Shown here piece by piece: positions 25,243 to 34,139 of a DNA stretch of 64,000 nucleotides (positions are counted from its first letter, which is position 1; every line of letters starts with the position of its first letter). This stretch comes from Dietzia sp. ANT_WB102 (GTDB taxonomy: Bacteria; Actinomycetota; Actinomycetes; Mycobacteriales; Mycobacteriaceae), in assembly GCF_008369165.1 (NCBI RefSeq), contig NZ_VOBA01000002.1, positions 248,001 through 312,000 on the forward strand, read 5' to 3'. The notes beneath the pieces are model-generated. The model saw nothing but the letters and a program-made list of their open reading frames with translations, made no database searches and was not told the DNA's origin. Made by a program: the position numbers and the translations under genes.

Positions 25243-25922
25243 CAGCACCGGGACCGGACGCCGGAATGATCCGCGTCCCCAGCCCCGCCGACCGCGACGA
25301 TCTGCGCACCCTGTTGCGGCGCCTCCTTCGCCTGGACGAGGCCGCCGTGGTGCGGCTGACCTCCGGCGGTGACGGGCGGATGCGTGTGTGGGCCCGGACC
25401 CCCTTCGGGGCGCTGGTAGTCCGTGGACTCGGCGGCGACTGCCCCGGAGGTGACGTGGTGGCCGGTGCCGATCACCTGCTCACCGAACTCGACGTCCTGC
25501 CGCGCGGTGACGGTGATGGGCTGATCGATCCGGGTATGCCGCTCCTGTCGGCATGGCAGGGTCTGCTGCCGCCGTCCGACGGATTCCACCTCGTCGAGGA
25601 TGTGCCGGCCCAGGTACTACTTGACCTCACCCAGTCTGGCCGGGAGGCCGCCCGAGAGAACGCCGGCCCTGCCGGCTTGCCACCGTCACTGCTCGACCAG
25701 GTCGCACTGACTGTTCGCGCGGACACCGCCAAATCCGTGGGAGTGGACATGCGGACGGTGTTCTCTGTGGTGATGTGCGGGTTCGTACCGGAGAAGGCTG
25801 GCCGAGCCCCGGAGAGCGAGCCGGTCCGGGTGAGCGAACGCGGCGCCTGGCTCCGCCTGGACGCCCGCTACGGCACGGTGTTCCGTCGGACCGATTCCCT
25901 CACCCTCGAACCACTGCGGTGA
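25239..25922 (+). CDS. Conserved protein of unknown function (Rv2474c-like)
   Basis: A 227-residue protein, GTG start at 25239 overlapping the previous stop (GTGA) and overlapping the following methyltransferase start likewise. Recognisable blocks are 'PFGALVVRGLGGDCPGGDV' (about residues 53-71), 'VAGADHLLTELD' and the C-terminal 'RTVFSVVMCGFVPEK'. No signal peptide, membrane helix or known catalytic motif is visible; it looks cytoplasmic. Position beside the ettA-linked thioesterase corresponds to M. tuberculosis Rv2474c by my recollection. The conserved coupling suggests a shared pathway with the thioesterases. I cannot name a function. Confidence 0.8.
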   Translation: MTAPGPDAGMIRVPSPADRDDLRTLLRRLLRLDEAAVVRLTSGGDGRMRVWARTPFGALVVRGLGGDCPGGDVVAGADHLLTELDVLPRGDGDGLIDPGMPLLSAWQGLLPPSDGFHLVEDVPAQVLLDLTQSGREAARENAGPAGLPPSLLDQVALTVRADTAKSVGVDMRTVFSVVMCGFVPEKAGRAPESEPVRVSERGAWLRLDARYGTVFRRTDSLTLEPLR

Positions 25923-27109
25923 ACTCTCCCGACTTCTCGGTGTCGTGGCCCGGACGAGGCCGCGCCGGGATTCCGGGGGCGGATGGGCCAACCCCCCGGA
26001 TCGAGGCGCTCTTCACCGGTGACCCGCACCGAGTCGACGGGGCGGTGTTGATCGGCGACGGCGCACGAATCGCGGAAGCCCACGATGAACTCGCCGCACA
26101 CGGACTCTCTCCGTCCGGCACCGCCCAGCTCGTTTACCTCGATCCGCCTTACAACCGCGGGGGGCGGTTCGACGCCTATCACGACAACATGCCGCGCCAC
26201 GAGTGGCTCGACTACATCGAAACCCGACTCGTGGTGGCCCGCGACATGCTCGCCGAGACTGGCACCATCTGGGTGCACCTCGACGACGCCGAGGCCCACC
26301 GCGTGCGCTGCCTGCTCGACGAGGTGTTCGGCGTCGACGCGTTCATCGCCGACCTCACGGTCGAGAGCAATCCCAAGGGCCGGCAGCTCGACCGGTACTT
26401 CGCGGGATCCCACGACCGTCTGATGGTGTACGCGCGCAACCCCAGGCACGTGCGCCTCGCGGGCGGGGTCGCCTCGGCGGTGGACCCCGCTGACTTCCCG
26501 CACCGGGACAAGGACGGTGTCATGTTCCGGCTGTTGCCACTGCGCAACACCAACAAGCGCTTCAACCCGCGGACCACACCCACCATGACGTACCCGCTCT
26601 ACGGCGATCCGGGCACCGGCGTGGTGTCGGTGGAGCCGGAACCGGGACTGGTAGAGATCCTGCCGGTCTTCGGCGATCTCACCCCGGCGGTGTGGCGATG
26701 GTCGCGTGAGCGGGCCCGGGAACGTGTTGGAGACCTGGTGTGTCGAACTGTCCGGGGCCGTTCGGGTCCACGGGTGGACATCTACCAACGGGACAGGTTC
26801 GAGGCGGGGCGGATCAAGAAGCTCAAGACCATCTGGCTGTCCCAAGAGGTCGGCTCCACCGATACCGCGCGGGCCGAACTGAGGGCGGTCGGGGTCGACG
26901 GGTTCCGCACCCCCAAGCCGGAGGCGCTGATGCGCCGGATCGTGGAACTGGCGTCCGGACCCGGCGAACTGATCGTGGACCTGTTCGCCGGGTCCGGGAC
27001 CACTGCGGTCGCGGCCCGCGAACTGGGCCGGCGGTGGGTGGTGGTCGAGCGCAATTCCGACACGGTCCGCGAGGTCCTGCTGCCGAGGTTGCGGGCTAGC
27101 GGAGCATGA
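25919..27109 (+). CDS. Site-specific DNA methyltransferase, beta class (type III Mod-like), no partner nuclease
   Basis: A 396-residue S-adenosylmethionine-dependent DNA methyltransferase. The catalytic motif DPPY is at residues 75-78 ('VYLDPPYNRGG') and the AdoMet-binding motif 'DLFAGSGTTAV' lies near the C-terminus (about 356-366), the beta-class order. 'TPKPEALMRRIVEL' before it is typical of Mod subunits and N6-adenine methylases. The middle (about 150-330) is the likely target-recognition region. GTG start overlaps the previous gene (GTGA), so it is translationally part of the thioesterase run. No restriction enzyme gene (res, HsdR or other nuclease) is near. It overlaps the convergent SDR gene by 14 bases at the 3' ends. 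Confidence 0.93.
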   Translation: MNSPDFSVSWPGRGRAGIPGADGPTPRIEALFTGDPHRVDGAVLIGDGARIAEAHDELAAHGLSPSGTAQLVYLDPPYNRGGRFDAYHDNMPRHEWLDYIETRLVVARDMLAETGTIWVHLDDAEAHRVRCLLDEVFGVDAFIADLTVESNPKGRQLDRYFAGSHDRLMVYARNPRHVRLAGGVASAVDPADFPHRDKDGVMFRLLPLRNTNKRFNPRTTPTMTYPLYGDPGTGVVSVEPEPGLVEILPVFGDLTPAVWRWSRERARERVGDLVCRTVRGRSGPRVDIYQRDRFEAGRIKKLKTIWLSQEVGSTDTARAELRAVGVDGFRTPKPEALMRRIVELASGPGELIVDLFAGSGTTAVAARELGRRWVVVERNSDTVREVLLPRLRASGA

Positions 27110-27839
27110 TCCCGCCGCCGTCGACCATCATCGTCTGCCCGGTCATGTAGGACGCGTCGGCGCTGGCGAGGAAGACCGCGACCCGGCCGATGTCGGATTC
27201 GGGGTCGCCGAAACGGCGCATCGGGTTGCCGGCCAGCAACTTCTTCTCGATGCCCGGGTTCGCGTCGATGTACGCCTCCACGCCCTCGGTGAGCGCGAGG
27301 GGGGAGATGACGTTGACGTTGATCCCGTCGCTGGCCCACTCGTTGGCGGCCACTCGGCTGATCGCCCGGATCGCCTCCTTCGCGGCCGCGTACGACGCCT
27401 GGGTGGGGTGGCCGTTGATGCCGGCGCCCGACGCGAAGTTGATCACCGAGCCGTCCCGCTCGGACAGGTGCGGGTGAGCGGCCTTCATCAACCAGAAGGT
27501 GGGGTAGAAGCCGGTGCTGAAAGACAGATCCATCATGTCGCCGGTGGTCTCGAGCAGCGGTGCCTGTCGAGATGCGTGGGCATTGTTGACCAAGATGTCC
27601 AGGTGCCCGAATGATTCGACGGCGGCTGCGACGATCTTGGTCGCGTTGGCCTCGACCGAGATGTCCGAGTGGAGGTAGCGCACCTTGTCGCCGAGTTCGT
27701 CGGCCAGCGCGGCCCCAGCCTCGTCGTTGATGTCCACCACGAGGACGTTGGCGCCTTCCTTGACGAACGCACGGGTGATGCCGCGGCCGATTCCGCCGGC
27801 GCCGCCGGTGACAATCGCGGTTTTGTCGGTCAGTCGCAA
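27096..27839 (-). CDS. Short-chain dehydrogenase/reductase
   Basis: A 247-residue SDR. Cofactor motif TGGAGGIG (residues 10-17), Asp in 'VVDIND' after beta-2 favouring NAD(H), 'NNAH' in place of the usual NNAG (about 86-89), catalytic Ser in 'INFASGAG' and 'YAAAK' with Tyr/Lys (about 150-154). The C-terminus 'GQTMMVDGGGIML' is standard for enzymes like 3-oxoacyl reductase or secondary-alcohol dehydrogenases. The start is a TTG at 27839 with AGAAGGA upstream. It lies 12 bases downstream of the GH13 gene on the same strand, so it may share its transcript. Confidence 0.9.
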   Translation of the reverse strand: MRLTDKTAIVTGGAGGIGRGITRAFVKEGANVLVVDINDEAGAALADELGDKVRYLHSDISVEANATKIVAAAVESFGHLDILVNNAHASRQAPLLETTGDMMDLSFSTGFYPTFWLMKAAHPHLSERDGSVINFASGAGINGHPTQASYAAAKEAIRAISRVAANEWASDGINVNVISPLALTEGVEAYIDANPGIEKKLLAGNPMRRFGDPESDIGRVAVFLASADASYMTGQTMMVDGGGIMLR

Positions 27840-27851
27840 GTCGACATCCTT

Positions 27852-29453
27852 CTAGGAGGGGTGGTGGAGCCACACAGCGGTGTCCGGGGGCAGGCATCTC
27901 CCGTCGAGCGGGCCCGAGGCGAGAAGGACCTCGCCGTCAGGCAGTCGGACGAGCCGACGGGATGTATTGATCATGCACAGGATTGCGCTACCGTTTCGCC
28001 GAAACGCAAGATTTCCGTCACCGTCCAGGTCGTTGTCCCAGGCGATCGCCTGGCTGTCGGCGGCTGGCCATGACCGCCTGATCTCGATCGCCGCCCGGTA
28101 CAGCGACAGCGTGGAGACGGGGTCTTCCCGCTGGGCGGCGACGGTAAGCCGTGACCATCCATCGGGCATCGGCAACCACGTATCGTCCGTCGTCGAGAAC
28201 CCGTACGGGGGCCGGTCGCCCTCCCACGGGATGGGAACGCGGCAGTGATCTCGACCCATCTCGGCGTGGCCGGTGCGCTCCCAGGTGGGGTCGGTCAGCA
28301 GGTCGTGGGGGATCGAGTAGTCGCTGGGCAGTCCGAGTTCGGCGCCGTTGTAGATGAATGCGATCCCCGGAAGCGCGAGTGTCACCAGCAGCATGGCCCG
28401 TGCGCGGGCGCTACCGGCGGTGCCGTTGCCGTAGCGGGTAACCTCGCGCACCACGTCGTGGTTGGACAGCGCCCACGTGGGGGCCGCGCCCGAGACCCGC
28501 GCGGCCTCGAGCGTGGAATCGATCGCCTCGCGCAGGGCGCGCGCCTCGAACGGGGCGCCGGTGAGCGCGAAGTTGAATGCGAAGTGCAGCTCGTCGGGCC
28601 GGAGGTAACGCGCGAATCGCTCGGTCGGGCCCACCCACACCTCGCCGAAGGCGGCGGCGCCCGGGTAGTCGTCGAGGACGCGGCGGATCCGTCGGTGGAT
28701 GTCGTGGACGCCGGGCCGGTCCCAGCGTGTGTCGCGGGGGTCGACGACGAGCTGGGCGATCTCCACGTCGTCGGGCAGATCCGCCAGGTCATCGGGTTTG
28801 GCGAGTCCGTGGGCCACGTCGATCCGGAAGCCGTCGACTCCCAGGTCCAGCCAGAATCGCAGGGTCCGCTCGAGATCATCGGCGACCTCGGGATTCGTCC
28901 AGTCGAGATCCGGTTGTTCGGGCGCGAACAGGTGGAGGTACCACTGCCCGGGTGTGCCGTCGGGTTCGGTGATGCGGGTCCAGGCGGGACCGCCGAACAC
29001 GGAGGGCCAATTGTTCGGCGGTTCGGAACCACCCTCCCCGCGGCCGTCGCGGAAGAGATAGCGCGCGCGTTCCCGGCTGCGCGGCCCCGCTGCGGCCGCG
29101 GCGGTGAACCAGGGGTGTTCGATGCTGGTGTGATTGGGCACCAGGTCCATGATGAGAACCTTCTGGGCGGCGTGCAGACGCTCCAAGAGGTCGCGCAGGG
29201 TGTCGACGTCGCCGAAGAGTGGATCCACGTCCCGCGGGTCGGACACGTCATATCCGTGATCGGCACCGGGGGAGCGCATGATCGGGGAGAACCACACCCC
29301 GTCGACGCCCAGGAAGTCCAGGTGGTCGAGGCGGTCGATCACGCCCTGCAGATCGCCGACGCCGTCACCGTCCGAGTCGGCGAACGATCGTGGATAGATC
29401 TGGTAAAGAACCATGTCCTCCCACCGGCGCGCCGCGGGGAATGAAGGTCTCAC
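27852..29453 (-). CDS. GH13 alpha-glucosidase (oligo-1,6-glucosidase-like, AglA type)
   Basis: A 533-residue cytoplasmic glycoside hydrolase of family 13. Motifs: 'DLVPNHTS' (103-110), nucleophile Asp212 in 'GFRIDVAHG', acid/base Glu271 in 'FGEVWVG', and 'SNHDVVR' with His332/Asp333. The residue after the nucleophile is Val, which in related enzymes is associated with alpha-1,6 cleavage. The C-terminal beta domain (about 440-533) is complete. It probably hydrolyses short maltose or isomaltose oligosaccharides, perhaps in glycogen or trehalose turnover. GTG start overlaps the glbO stop as GTGA. Orthologous neighbours aglA-glbO occur in M. tuberculosis (Rv2471-Rv2470, from memory), there in a different arrangement or not I cannot check. 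Confidence 0.93.
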   Translation of the reverse strand: MRPSFPAARRWEDMVLYQIYPRSFADSDGDGVGDLQGVIDRLDHLDFLGVDGVWFSPIMRSPGADHGYDVSDPRDVDPLFGDVDTLRDLLERLHAAQKVLIMDLVPNHTSIEHPWFTAAAAAGPRSRERARYLFRDGRGEGGSEPPNNWPSVFGGPAWTRITEPDGTPGQWYLHLFAPEQPDLDWTNPEVADDLERTLRFWLDLGVDGFRIDVAHGLAKPDDLADLPDDVEIAQLVVDPRDTRWDRPGVHDIHRRIRRVLDDYPGAAAFGEVWVGPTERFARYLRPDELHFAFNFALTGAPFEARALREAIDSTLEAARVSGAAPTWALSNHDVVREVTRYGNGTAGSARARAMLLVTLALPGIAFIYNGAELGLPSDYSIPHDLLTDPTWERTGHAEMGRDHCRVPIPWEGDRPPYGFSTTDDTWLPMPDGWSRLTVAAQREDPVSTLSLYRAAIEIRRSWPAADSQAIAWDNDLDGDGNLAFRRNGSAILCMINTSRRLVRLPDGEVLLASGPLDGRCLPPDTAVWLHHPS

Positions 29454-29845
29454 ACGTTCTCCGCCGTGTTGACCATCATCGCTGCGGCGCGGGTGAGGTA
29501 GTCCACCAGCGCTGCCCGGTGCTCGTCATCCATGGTCTCGCGGTCGATTGTGTCCACCGCTGCCAGCATGTGGGTCAGCCAGGCGTCGTGGGCGGCGCGG
29601 TCGATCGCGTACGGGTTGTGCCGCATCCGCAGCCGCGGGTGCCCGCGCTGCTCGGAGTAGGTGGTGGGCCCGCCCCAGTACTGCTCGAGGAACATCCGCA
29701 GGCGATCCTCGGCCGGCCCCAGGTCCTGCTCGGGGTACATCGCGCGCAATTCGGAGTCGTCCGCCACCCGGCGGTAGAACTCGTGGACGATCTTCCGAAA
29801 CGTCTCCGCTCCACCGATCTCGTCATAGAAAGTCCTGCTAGTCAT
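29450..29845 (-). CDS. glbO: Group II truncated haemoglobin (trHbO)
   Basis: A 131-residue 2-on-2 globin binding haem, expected to bind O2 tightly and to be linked to aerobic respiration and membrane. Residues matching M. tuberculosis GlbO are present: Tyr24 (B10), Tyr37 (CD1), proximal His76 (F8) and Trp89 (G8), with the conserved 'FLEQYWGGP' and '[10 protein letters not shown]'. Start at ATG 29845; in-frame ATGs at 29854 and 29857 are alternatives. The gene is divergent from the HNH gene at 30123 across 277 bases in which I see no other gene. Its 3' end overlaps the GH13 start by 4 bases. Confidence 0.95.
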   Translation of the reverse strand: MTSRTFYDEIGGAETFRKIVHEFYRRVADDSELRAMYPEQDLGPAEDRLRMFLEQYWGGPTTYSEQRGHPRLRMRHNPYAIDRAAHDAWLTHMLAAVDTIDRETMDDEHRAALVDYLTRAAAMMVNTAENV

Positions 29846-30122
29846 GTCCTTCATCATGCCTGTGCAGTGGACCGTGGGCCCCGGGGCAGGTGGTGGAGGG
29901 GGCAGCGTCCCAGCGTGCTGGCGGTGCGACGTCGGGGATCTGCACATCGAGAACCCCGTGTCAGCTGCCCGCCGGGCAGAACGGGCCGGATTTATGGTCA
30001 TCTGCTAGGCGTTAGCCGCGCGTAGCGTTCGCGGAGGGTGCATCATCGTGGCAGGCGAGGTTCACGACGAGCCCGGACACGGATGCTGCACTGGGCTCGG
30101 GACAGACGAGCGGAGACCGACC

Positions 30123-30734
30123 ATGGAAACTGCAGTGCGCGAGAACACGGAGTACCGACAACCGGGTTCACGATCCCCCTCCAGGCTGGAGCCGGTCCCG
30201 GACCGGCACGTCCCGCTCGCGTCTGCTCCGCGCGTCCTGCTGCTCAACGCCAGCTACGAGGCGCTCTCCGCCCTGCCCGCCCGCCGCGCGGTGGTGATGC
30301 TGCTGGGAGGCAAGGCCGACGTGGTCCACGACCACCCGGTCGAGGTTCTGGTCCGCTCGGTGGACACCGCGGTTCGCGTGCCCTCGGTGATCCGGCTGCG
30401 TGAGTACGTGCGGATCCCGTACCGCTCCCAGGTCCCGATGACGCGCGCCGCTCTCATGCACCGCGACGGACACAGGTGCGGTTATTGCACGGCCAAGGCC
30501 ACGACCGTGGACCACGTCATCCCACGCAGTCGCGGGGGAGCGCACAGCTGGGAGAACTGTGTGGCCTCGTGCGCGCCGTGCAATCACCGCAAGGCCGACA
30601 AGCTGCTCTCGGAGTTGGGGTGGGAGCTGCGGGTGCCGCTCTCGGCCCCACGGGGGACGACGTGGCGGCTGGTCTCCCAGCTGCGGGAGATCGGCCCGCA
30701 CTGGGAGGACTACCTCTACCTCGACGCAGCGTGA
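30123..30734 (+). CDS. HNH endonuclease
   Basis: A 203-residue protein with a conserved domain 'RVLLLNASYEALSALP' (about 38-53) followed by the HNH domain: 'RCGYC', 'DHVIPRSRGG', 'NCVASCAPCNHRKADK' (about 115-165). The paired CxxC motifs bind a structural zinc, and the central His (DHV) and Asn/His are the catalytic set. Such HNH proteins are universal in Mycobacteriales and are probably DNA- or nucleic-acid-cleaving; the target is unknown. Start at ATG 30123; an in-frame GTG at 30048 would add 25 residues. It is convergent with pepN, with 29 bases between stops. Confidence 0.85.
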   Translation: METAVRENTEYRQPGSRSPSRLEPVPDRHVPLASAPRVLLLNASYEALSALPARRAVVMLLGGKADVVHDHPVEVLVRSVDTAVRVPSVIRLREYVRIPYRSQVPMTRAALMHRDGHRCGYCTAKATTVDHVIPRSRGGAHSWENCVASCAPCNHRKADKLLSELGWELRVPLSAPRGTTWRLVSQLREIGPHWEDYLYLDAA

Positions 30735-30763
30735 CCTGCCGCCCGGGCGCCCGCCCGCCCGGG

Positions 30764-33367
30764 TCAGCCGGCTTCGGCGGTGTCGACGGCGCGGGCCTCC
30801 AACGCGCGGACCATGTCGGCGGTCTGCTCGGAGATGATCCGTCGAAGCGCCGATGGCTGGGACTCGTCCGCTATCACCTGCTCGAAGCGCTCCACGCTCT
30901 CCCGGTCCACCGCCCACGAGGGAAACAACCCCTCGGCGACCGTCTGGGCGAGATCTCCTGGTCGTGCCGTCCACAGTGCCGTGACGTCGTCGAGATAGCG
31001 CTCACACAGACCGGTGAGCAGGTGTTCCTGGCCGGGGAGGTCGATCCCCAGGAGCGTGGCGCGCACGATTGCGTTGCTCGGAGCGTCGGCTCCGGTAGCC
31101 AGTAGCAGCTGTTCGGCCTCCTCCTTCGCCCCGACCGTGGGTCGCGCGGCACGCGCGGTGGCGGCGCGCCGGGCACCGCCGGCGGTGTCGTCGGAGGCGA
31201 GTTCAGCGTCGATGCGGTCAGTGTCCGCGGCGCCGGCGGACACGAGCGCGGTGAGCACGGTCCACCGGAGGTCGGTGTCGACGACGAGGCCGGGAAGCCC
31301 TGCCTCGTCGGCGCCCGCGTCGAGGAGTGTGGCGAGCACCCGTACCTGATCGAAACCGATCGGGCAGGCGCACAGCGCCGTGAGGAAAGCCAGCTGGTGA
31401 TCGGAGCCGGCTTCGGCGTCCCGCGCCGCGGTGAGCATGGCCTCGGAGAACGTTGTCCATCCGGTGGCGGCGGCCCAGTCCGGGTCGGCATAGCGGGCCA
31501 GCGCGGTCTGCGCCTGGGTGAGCACCCGCTGCACCACTCCGATGTGCGACTCGCGCGGGGCGGCACGGGAGACGACCTCGACGAACCGGCGGGCGGGCAG
31601 CCGCGCCTCCCGCGTCATCTCCCACAGCGCGGACCAGGCCAGCGTGCGTGCCAACGGGTCCGTGATGTCCTCGAGCGAATCCAGGACGGTGGACAGCGAC
31701 CGCTCGTCGAGCCGGACCGAGCAATAGGTCAGGTCTTCGTCGTTCGGCAGGATCAGGTCTGGCACGGGGTGTCCGGACAGCTCGGCGACGACCGTGCGCT
31801 CGCCGGAGACGTCGAGTTCGGCGCGAGCGGTGCGCACCAGGGCCCCCGAGTCGTCGCGGCTGTACAGGCCCACGCCGAGCCGATGGGTGCGCAGCTCTCC
31901 GGCGCCCGGCGCAGCGGGCCCCTGGATCACGGCCAGTTCCTCGATCGTGCGGGACTCCCCGCCGGTCGTGATGTCGACGGAGATCGGGTTGATCCCGGTC
32001 GTGCGGAGCCACTGGTCGGCCCAGCCCGACAGGTCTCGGCCCGAGGACTTCTCAAGTGCCGAGAGCAGGTCGTCGAATTCGGCGTTCCCGAACGCGTGCT
32101 CGGCGAAGTAGGCGCGCAGGCCAGCGAGGAACGGCTCGCGCCCCACGTAGGCCACGAGCTGCTTGAGTACGGAGGCGCCCTTGGCGTAGGTGATGCCGTC
32201 GAAGTTCGCCTCCACCGTCTCGAGGTCGGTCATATCCGCGGCCACGGGGTGGGTGGAGGGCAGCTGGTCCTGGCGGTACGCCCACGATTTTTCGACGTTG
32301 GCGAAGGTGGTCCACGCGTCGCTGTACTGGGTGGTGTCGACCTGGGCGAGCACGGAGGCGAAGGTTGCGAACGACTCGTTGAGCCACAGGTCGTCCCACC
32401 ACCGCATCGTCACCAGGTTGCCGAACCACATGTGCGCCATCTCGTGCAGGATCGTCTCGTTGCGCCGCTCGTAGCGGTAGCCGGTCACCCGGGAGCGGAA
32501 AACGTAGTCCTCGAGGAACGTCACGGCGCCGGCATTCTCCATGGCCCCGGCGTTGAACTCGGGAACAAAGATCTGGTCGTATTTTCCGAACGCGTACGGC
32601 AGCCCGAACTCGCGATGGTAGAAGCCGAACCCCTCCTTGGTCTCAGCGAACAACCGGTCCGCGTCGAGGAATTCTGCCAACGACTTTCGGCACAACAAAC
32701 GTAAAGGGATGGTGCCGTGCTCGTCCGTGAAGGAGTCCTCGACCACGTGGTACGGCCCGGCGATGAGGGCCACAAGGTAGGTCGACATGATCTCGGTCGG
32801 TGCGAAGTGGTGCACAACGCCACCGCCGGCGGCGGGTGACTGGTCTGCAAACGTGTTGGCCACCACGACCCACGACTCGGGCGCGGTGACGGTCAGGGTG
32901 TAGCGCGCTTTGAGATCAGGCTGATCAAAGCAGGCAAATACCCGCTTGGCGTCCGCCGTCTCGAACTGCGAGTAGAGGTAGACCTCCCCGTCGACGGGGT
33001 CGACCATGCGGTGCAGGCCCTCGCCGGTCGTCGTGTACGCCAGATCGGCGTCCACGATCAGCTCATTGGTCTGCTGCAGGTCTGACAGCGTGATGCCGTC
33101 CTCGTCGTCGTACCGTCTTTCCACGCCGGCCGGGAACAGTTTGCGGCCGTTCAGGGTCGCCGACCGGATCACCGCGGCGCGAAGGTCGATGAAGGTCTCC
33201 GCCGCCGGGCGCGAGCAGGAGAAGCGCACCACGGTGCGCGAGCGGAAGGTGCCGGACCCCGGTCCGCCGCGGCCGTCGGTGAGATCGATCTCGACGTCGT
33301 ACGACTCGACTGCGAGTAGTTCCGATCGGGCGGCGGCATCGGCGCGGGTGAGGTTGAGCGAGCGCAT
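30764..33367 (-). CDS. pepN: Aminopeptidase N (M1 family)
   Basis: An 867-residue zinc aminopeptidase removing N-terminal residues from peptides in the cytoplasm. The exopeptidase motif 'GAMEN' is at about residue 273 and the zinc site 'HEMAH' at about 306-310, followed 18 residues later by the zinc-binding Glu in 'LWLNESFA'. The C-terminal third is the alpha-helical ERAP1-like domain. The ATG at 33367 has GAGG upstream; a longer open frame to 33487 begins in a low-complexity Pro/Arg-rich stretch that lacks support. It is divergent from the nitroreductase-like gene at 33478. Confidence 0.96.
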   Translation of the reverse strand: MRSLNLTRADAAARSELLAVESYDVEIDLTDGRGGPGSGTFRSRTVVRFSCSRPAAETFIDLRAAVIRSATLNGRKLFPAGVERRYDDEDGITLSDLQQTNELIVDADLAYTTTGEGLHRMVDPVDGEVYLYSQFETADAKRVFACFDQPDLKARYTLTVTAPESWVVVANTFADQSPAAGGGVVHHFAPTEIMSTYLVALIAGPYHVVEDSFTDEHGTIPLRLLCRKSLAEFLDADRLFAETKEGFGFYHREFGLPYAFGKYDQIFVPEFNAGAMENAGAVTFLEDYVFRSRVTGYRYERRNETILHEMAHMWFGNLVTMRWWDDLWLNESFATFASVLAQVDTTQYSDAWTTFANVEKSWAYRQDQLPSTHPVAADMTDLETVEANFDGITYAKGASVLKQLVAYVGREPFLAGLRAYFAEHAFGNAEFDDLLSALEKSSGRDLSGWADQWLRTTGINPISVDITTGGESRTIEELAVIQGPAAPGAGELRTHRLGVGLYSRDDSGALVRTARAELDVSGERTVVAELSGHPVPDLILPNDEDLTYCSVRLDERSLSTVLDSLEDITDPLARTLAWSALWEMTREARLPARRFVEVVSRAAPRESHIGVVQRVLTQAQTALARYADPDWAAATGWTTFSEAMLTAARDAEAGSDHQLAFLTALCACPIGFDQVRVLATLLDAGADEAGLPGLVVDTDLRWTVLTALVSAGAADTDRIDAELASDDTAGGARRAATARAARPTVGAKEEAEQLLLATGADAPSNAIVRATLLGIDLPGQEHLLTGLCERYLDDVTALWTARPGDLAQTVAEGLFPSWAVDRESVERFEQVIADESQPSALRRIISEQTADMVRALEARAVDTAEAG

Positions 33368-33477
33368 CTGGGAGGACCTCGGTTCCTGGGGTTCGGCTAC
33401 CGCACCAGTCCTACCACCCGGCGGGCCCGGTGTTCGCCGCAGTGGCGGAGGGCGTTGTGGAGGTGAAGAATGGGGCC

Positions 33478-34104
33478 ATGACCTCAACCACCCAGTCCAC
33501 CACCCGTTCCGTCGATTTTTGGTTTGACCCCCTCTGCCCCTACGCCTGGGTCACCAGCCGCTGGATCCTCGAGGTGGAGAAGGTCCGCGATATTGAGCTG
33601 AACTGGAACGTCATGAGCCTGTCCGTTCTCAACCAGGGCCGGGACCTGCCCGAGGACTACATGGAGAAGATGACTCTCGGGTGGGGCCCGGTGCGCGTGG
33701 CCATCGCCGCGGCTCAGCGCCACGGCCAGGAGGTTCTCGGCCCGCTGTATACCGAGATGGGGACCCGCATCCACGACCAGGGCCGCGGAATCGAGGATCC
33801 CACCGTCATCACCGAGGCGCTCGAGGCGGCTGGTCTGGACGCCGGCCTCGCCGCCGCAGCAGCAACCGACGAGTACGACGACGAGCTCCGCGCCTCCCAC
33901 CACCGGGGCATGGACCCGGTAGGCGACGAGGTCGGAACCCCCGTTGTCCACGTCGATGGCACCGCCTTCTTCGGCCCCGTCCTGACCCGCATCCCTCGCG
34001 GTGAGGACGCCGGCAAGGTGTTCGACGGCGCTGCCCTGCTGGCCGAGTACCCCTACTTCTTCGAGCTCAAGCGCAGCCGCACCGAGGACCCGCGGTTCGA
34101 CTGA
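33478..34104 (+). CDS. DsbA-fold oxidoreductase, mycothiol-dependent nitroreductase (Rv2466c) family
   Basis: A 208-residue thioredoxin/DsbA-like protein. '[18 protein letters not shown]' (about residues 13-30) is the active-site region; the family reference in M. tuberculosis has CPWC, whereas here the second Cys is Ala (CPYA), leaving one nucleophilic Cys. Downstream conserved strings '[13 protein letters not shown]', '[20 protein letters not shown]' and '[11 protein letters not shown]' match the family. The M. tuberculosis enzyme is reduced by mycothiol and mycoredoxin and activates nitro drugs; a one-Cys version could still be a mycothiol-linked enzyme. The ATG at 33478 follows GGAGGTGAAG. 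Length fits the family. Confidence 0.9.
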   Translation: MTSTTQSTTRSVDFWFDPLCPYAWVTSRWILEVEKVRDIELNWNVMSLSVLNQGRDLPEDYMEKMTLGWGPVRVAIAAAQRHGQEVLGPLYTEMGTRIHDQGRGIEDPTVITEALEAAGLDAGLAAAAATDEYDDELRASHHRGMDPVGDEVGTPVVHVDGTAFFGPVLTRIPRGEDAGKVFDGAALLAEYPYFFELKRSRTEDPRFD

Positions 34105-34139
34105 CTCGATCGGATGAACCGGGTCGACGAGATCGTCAG

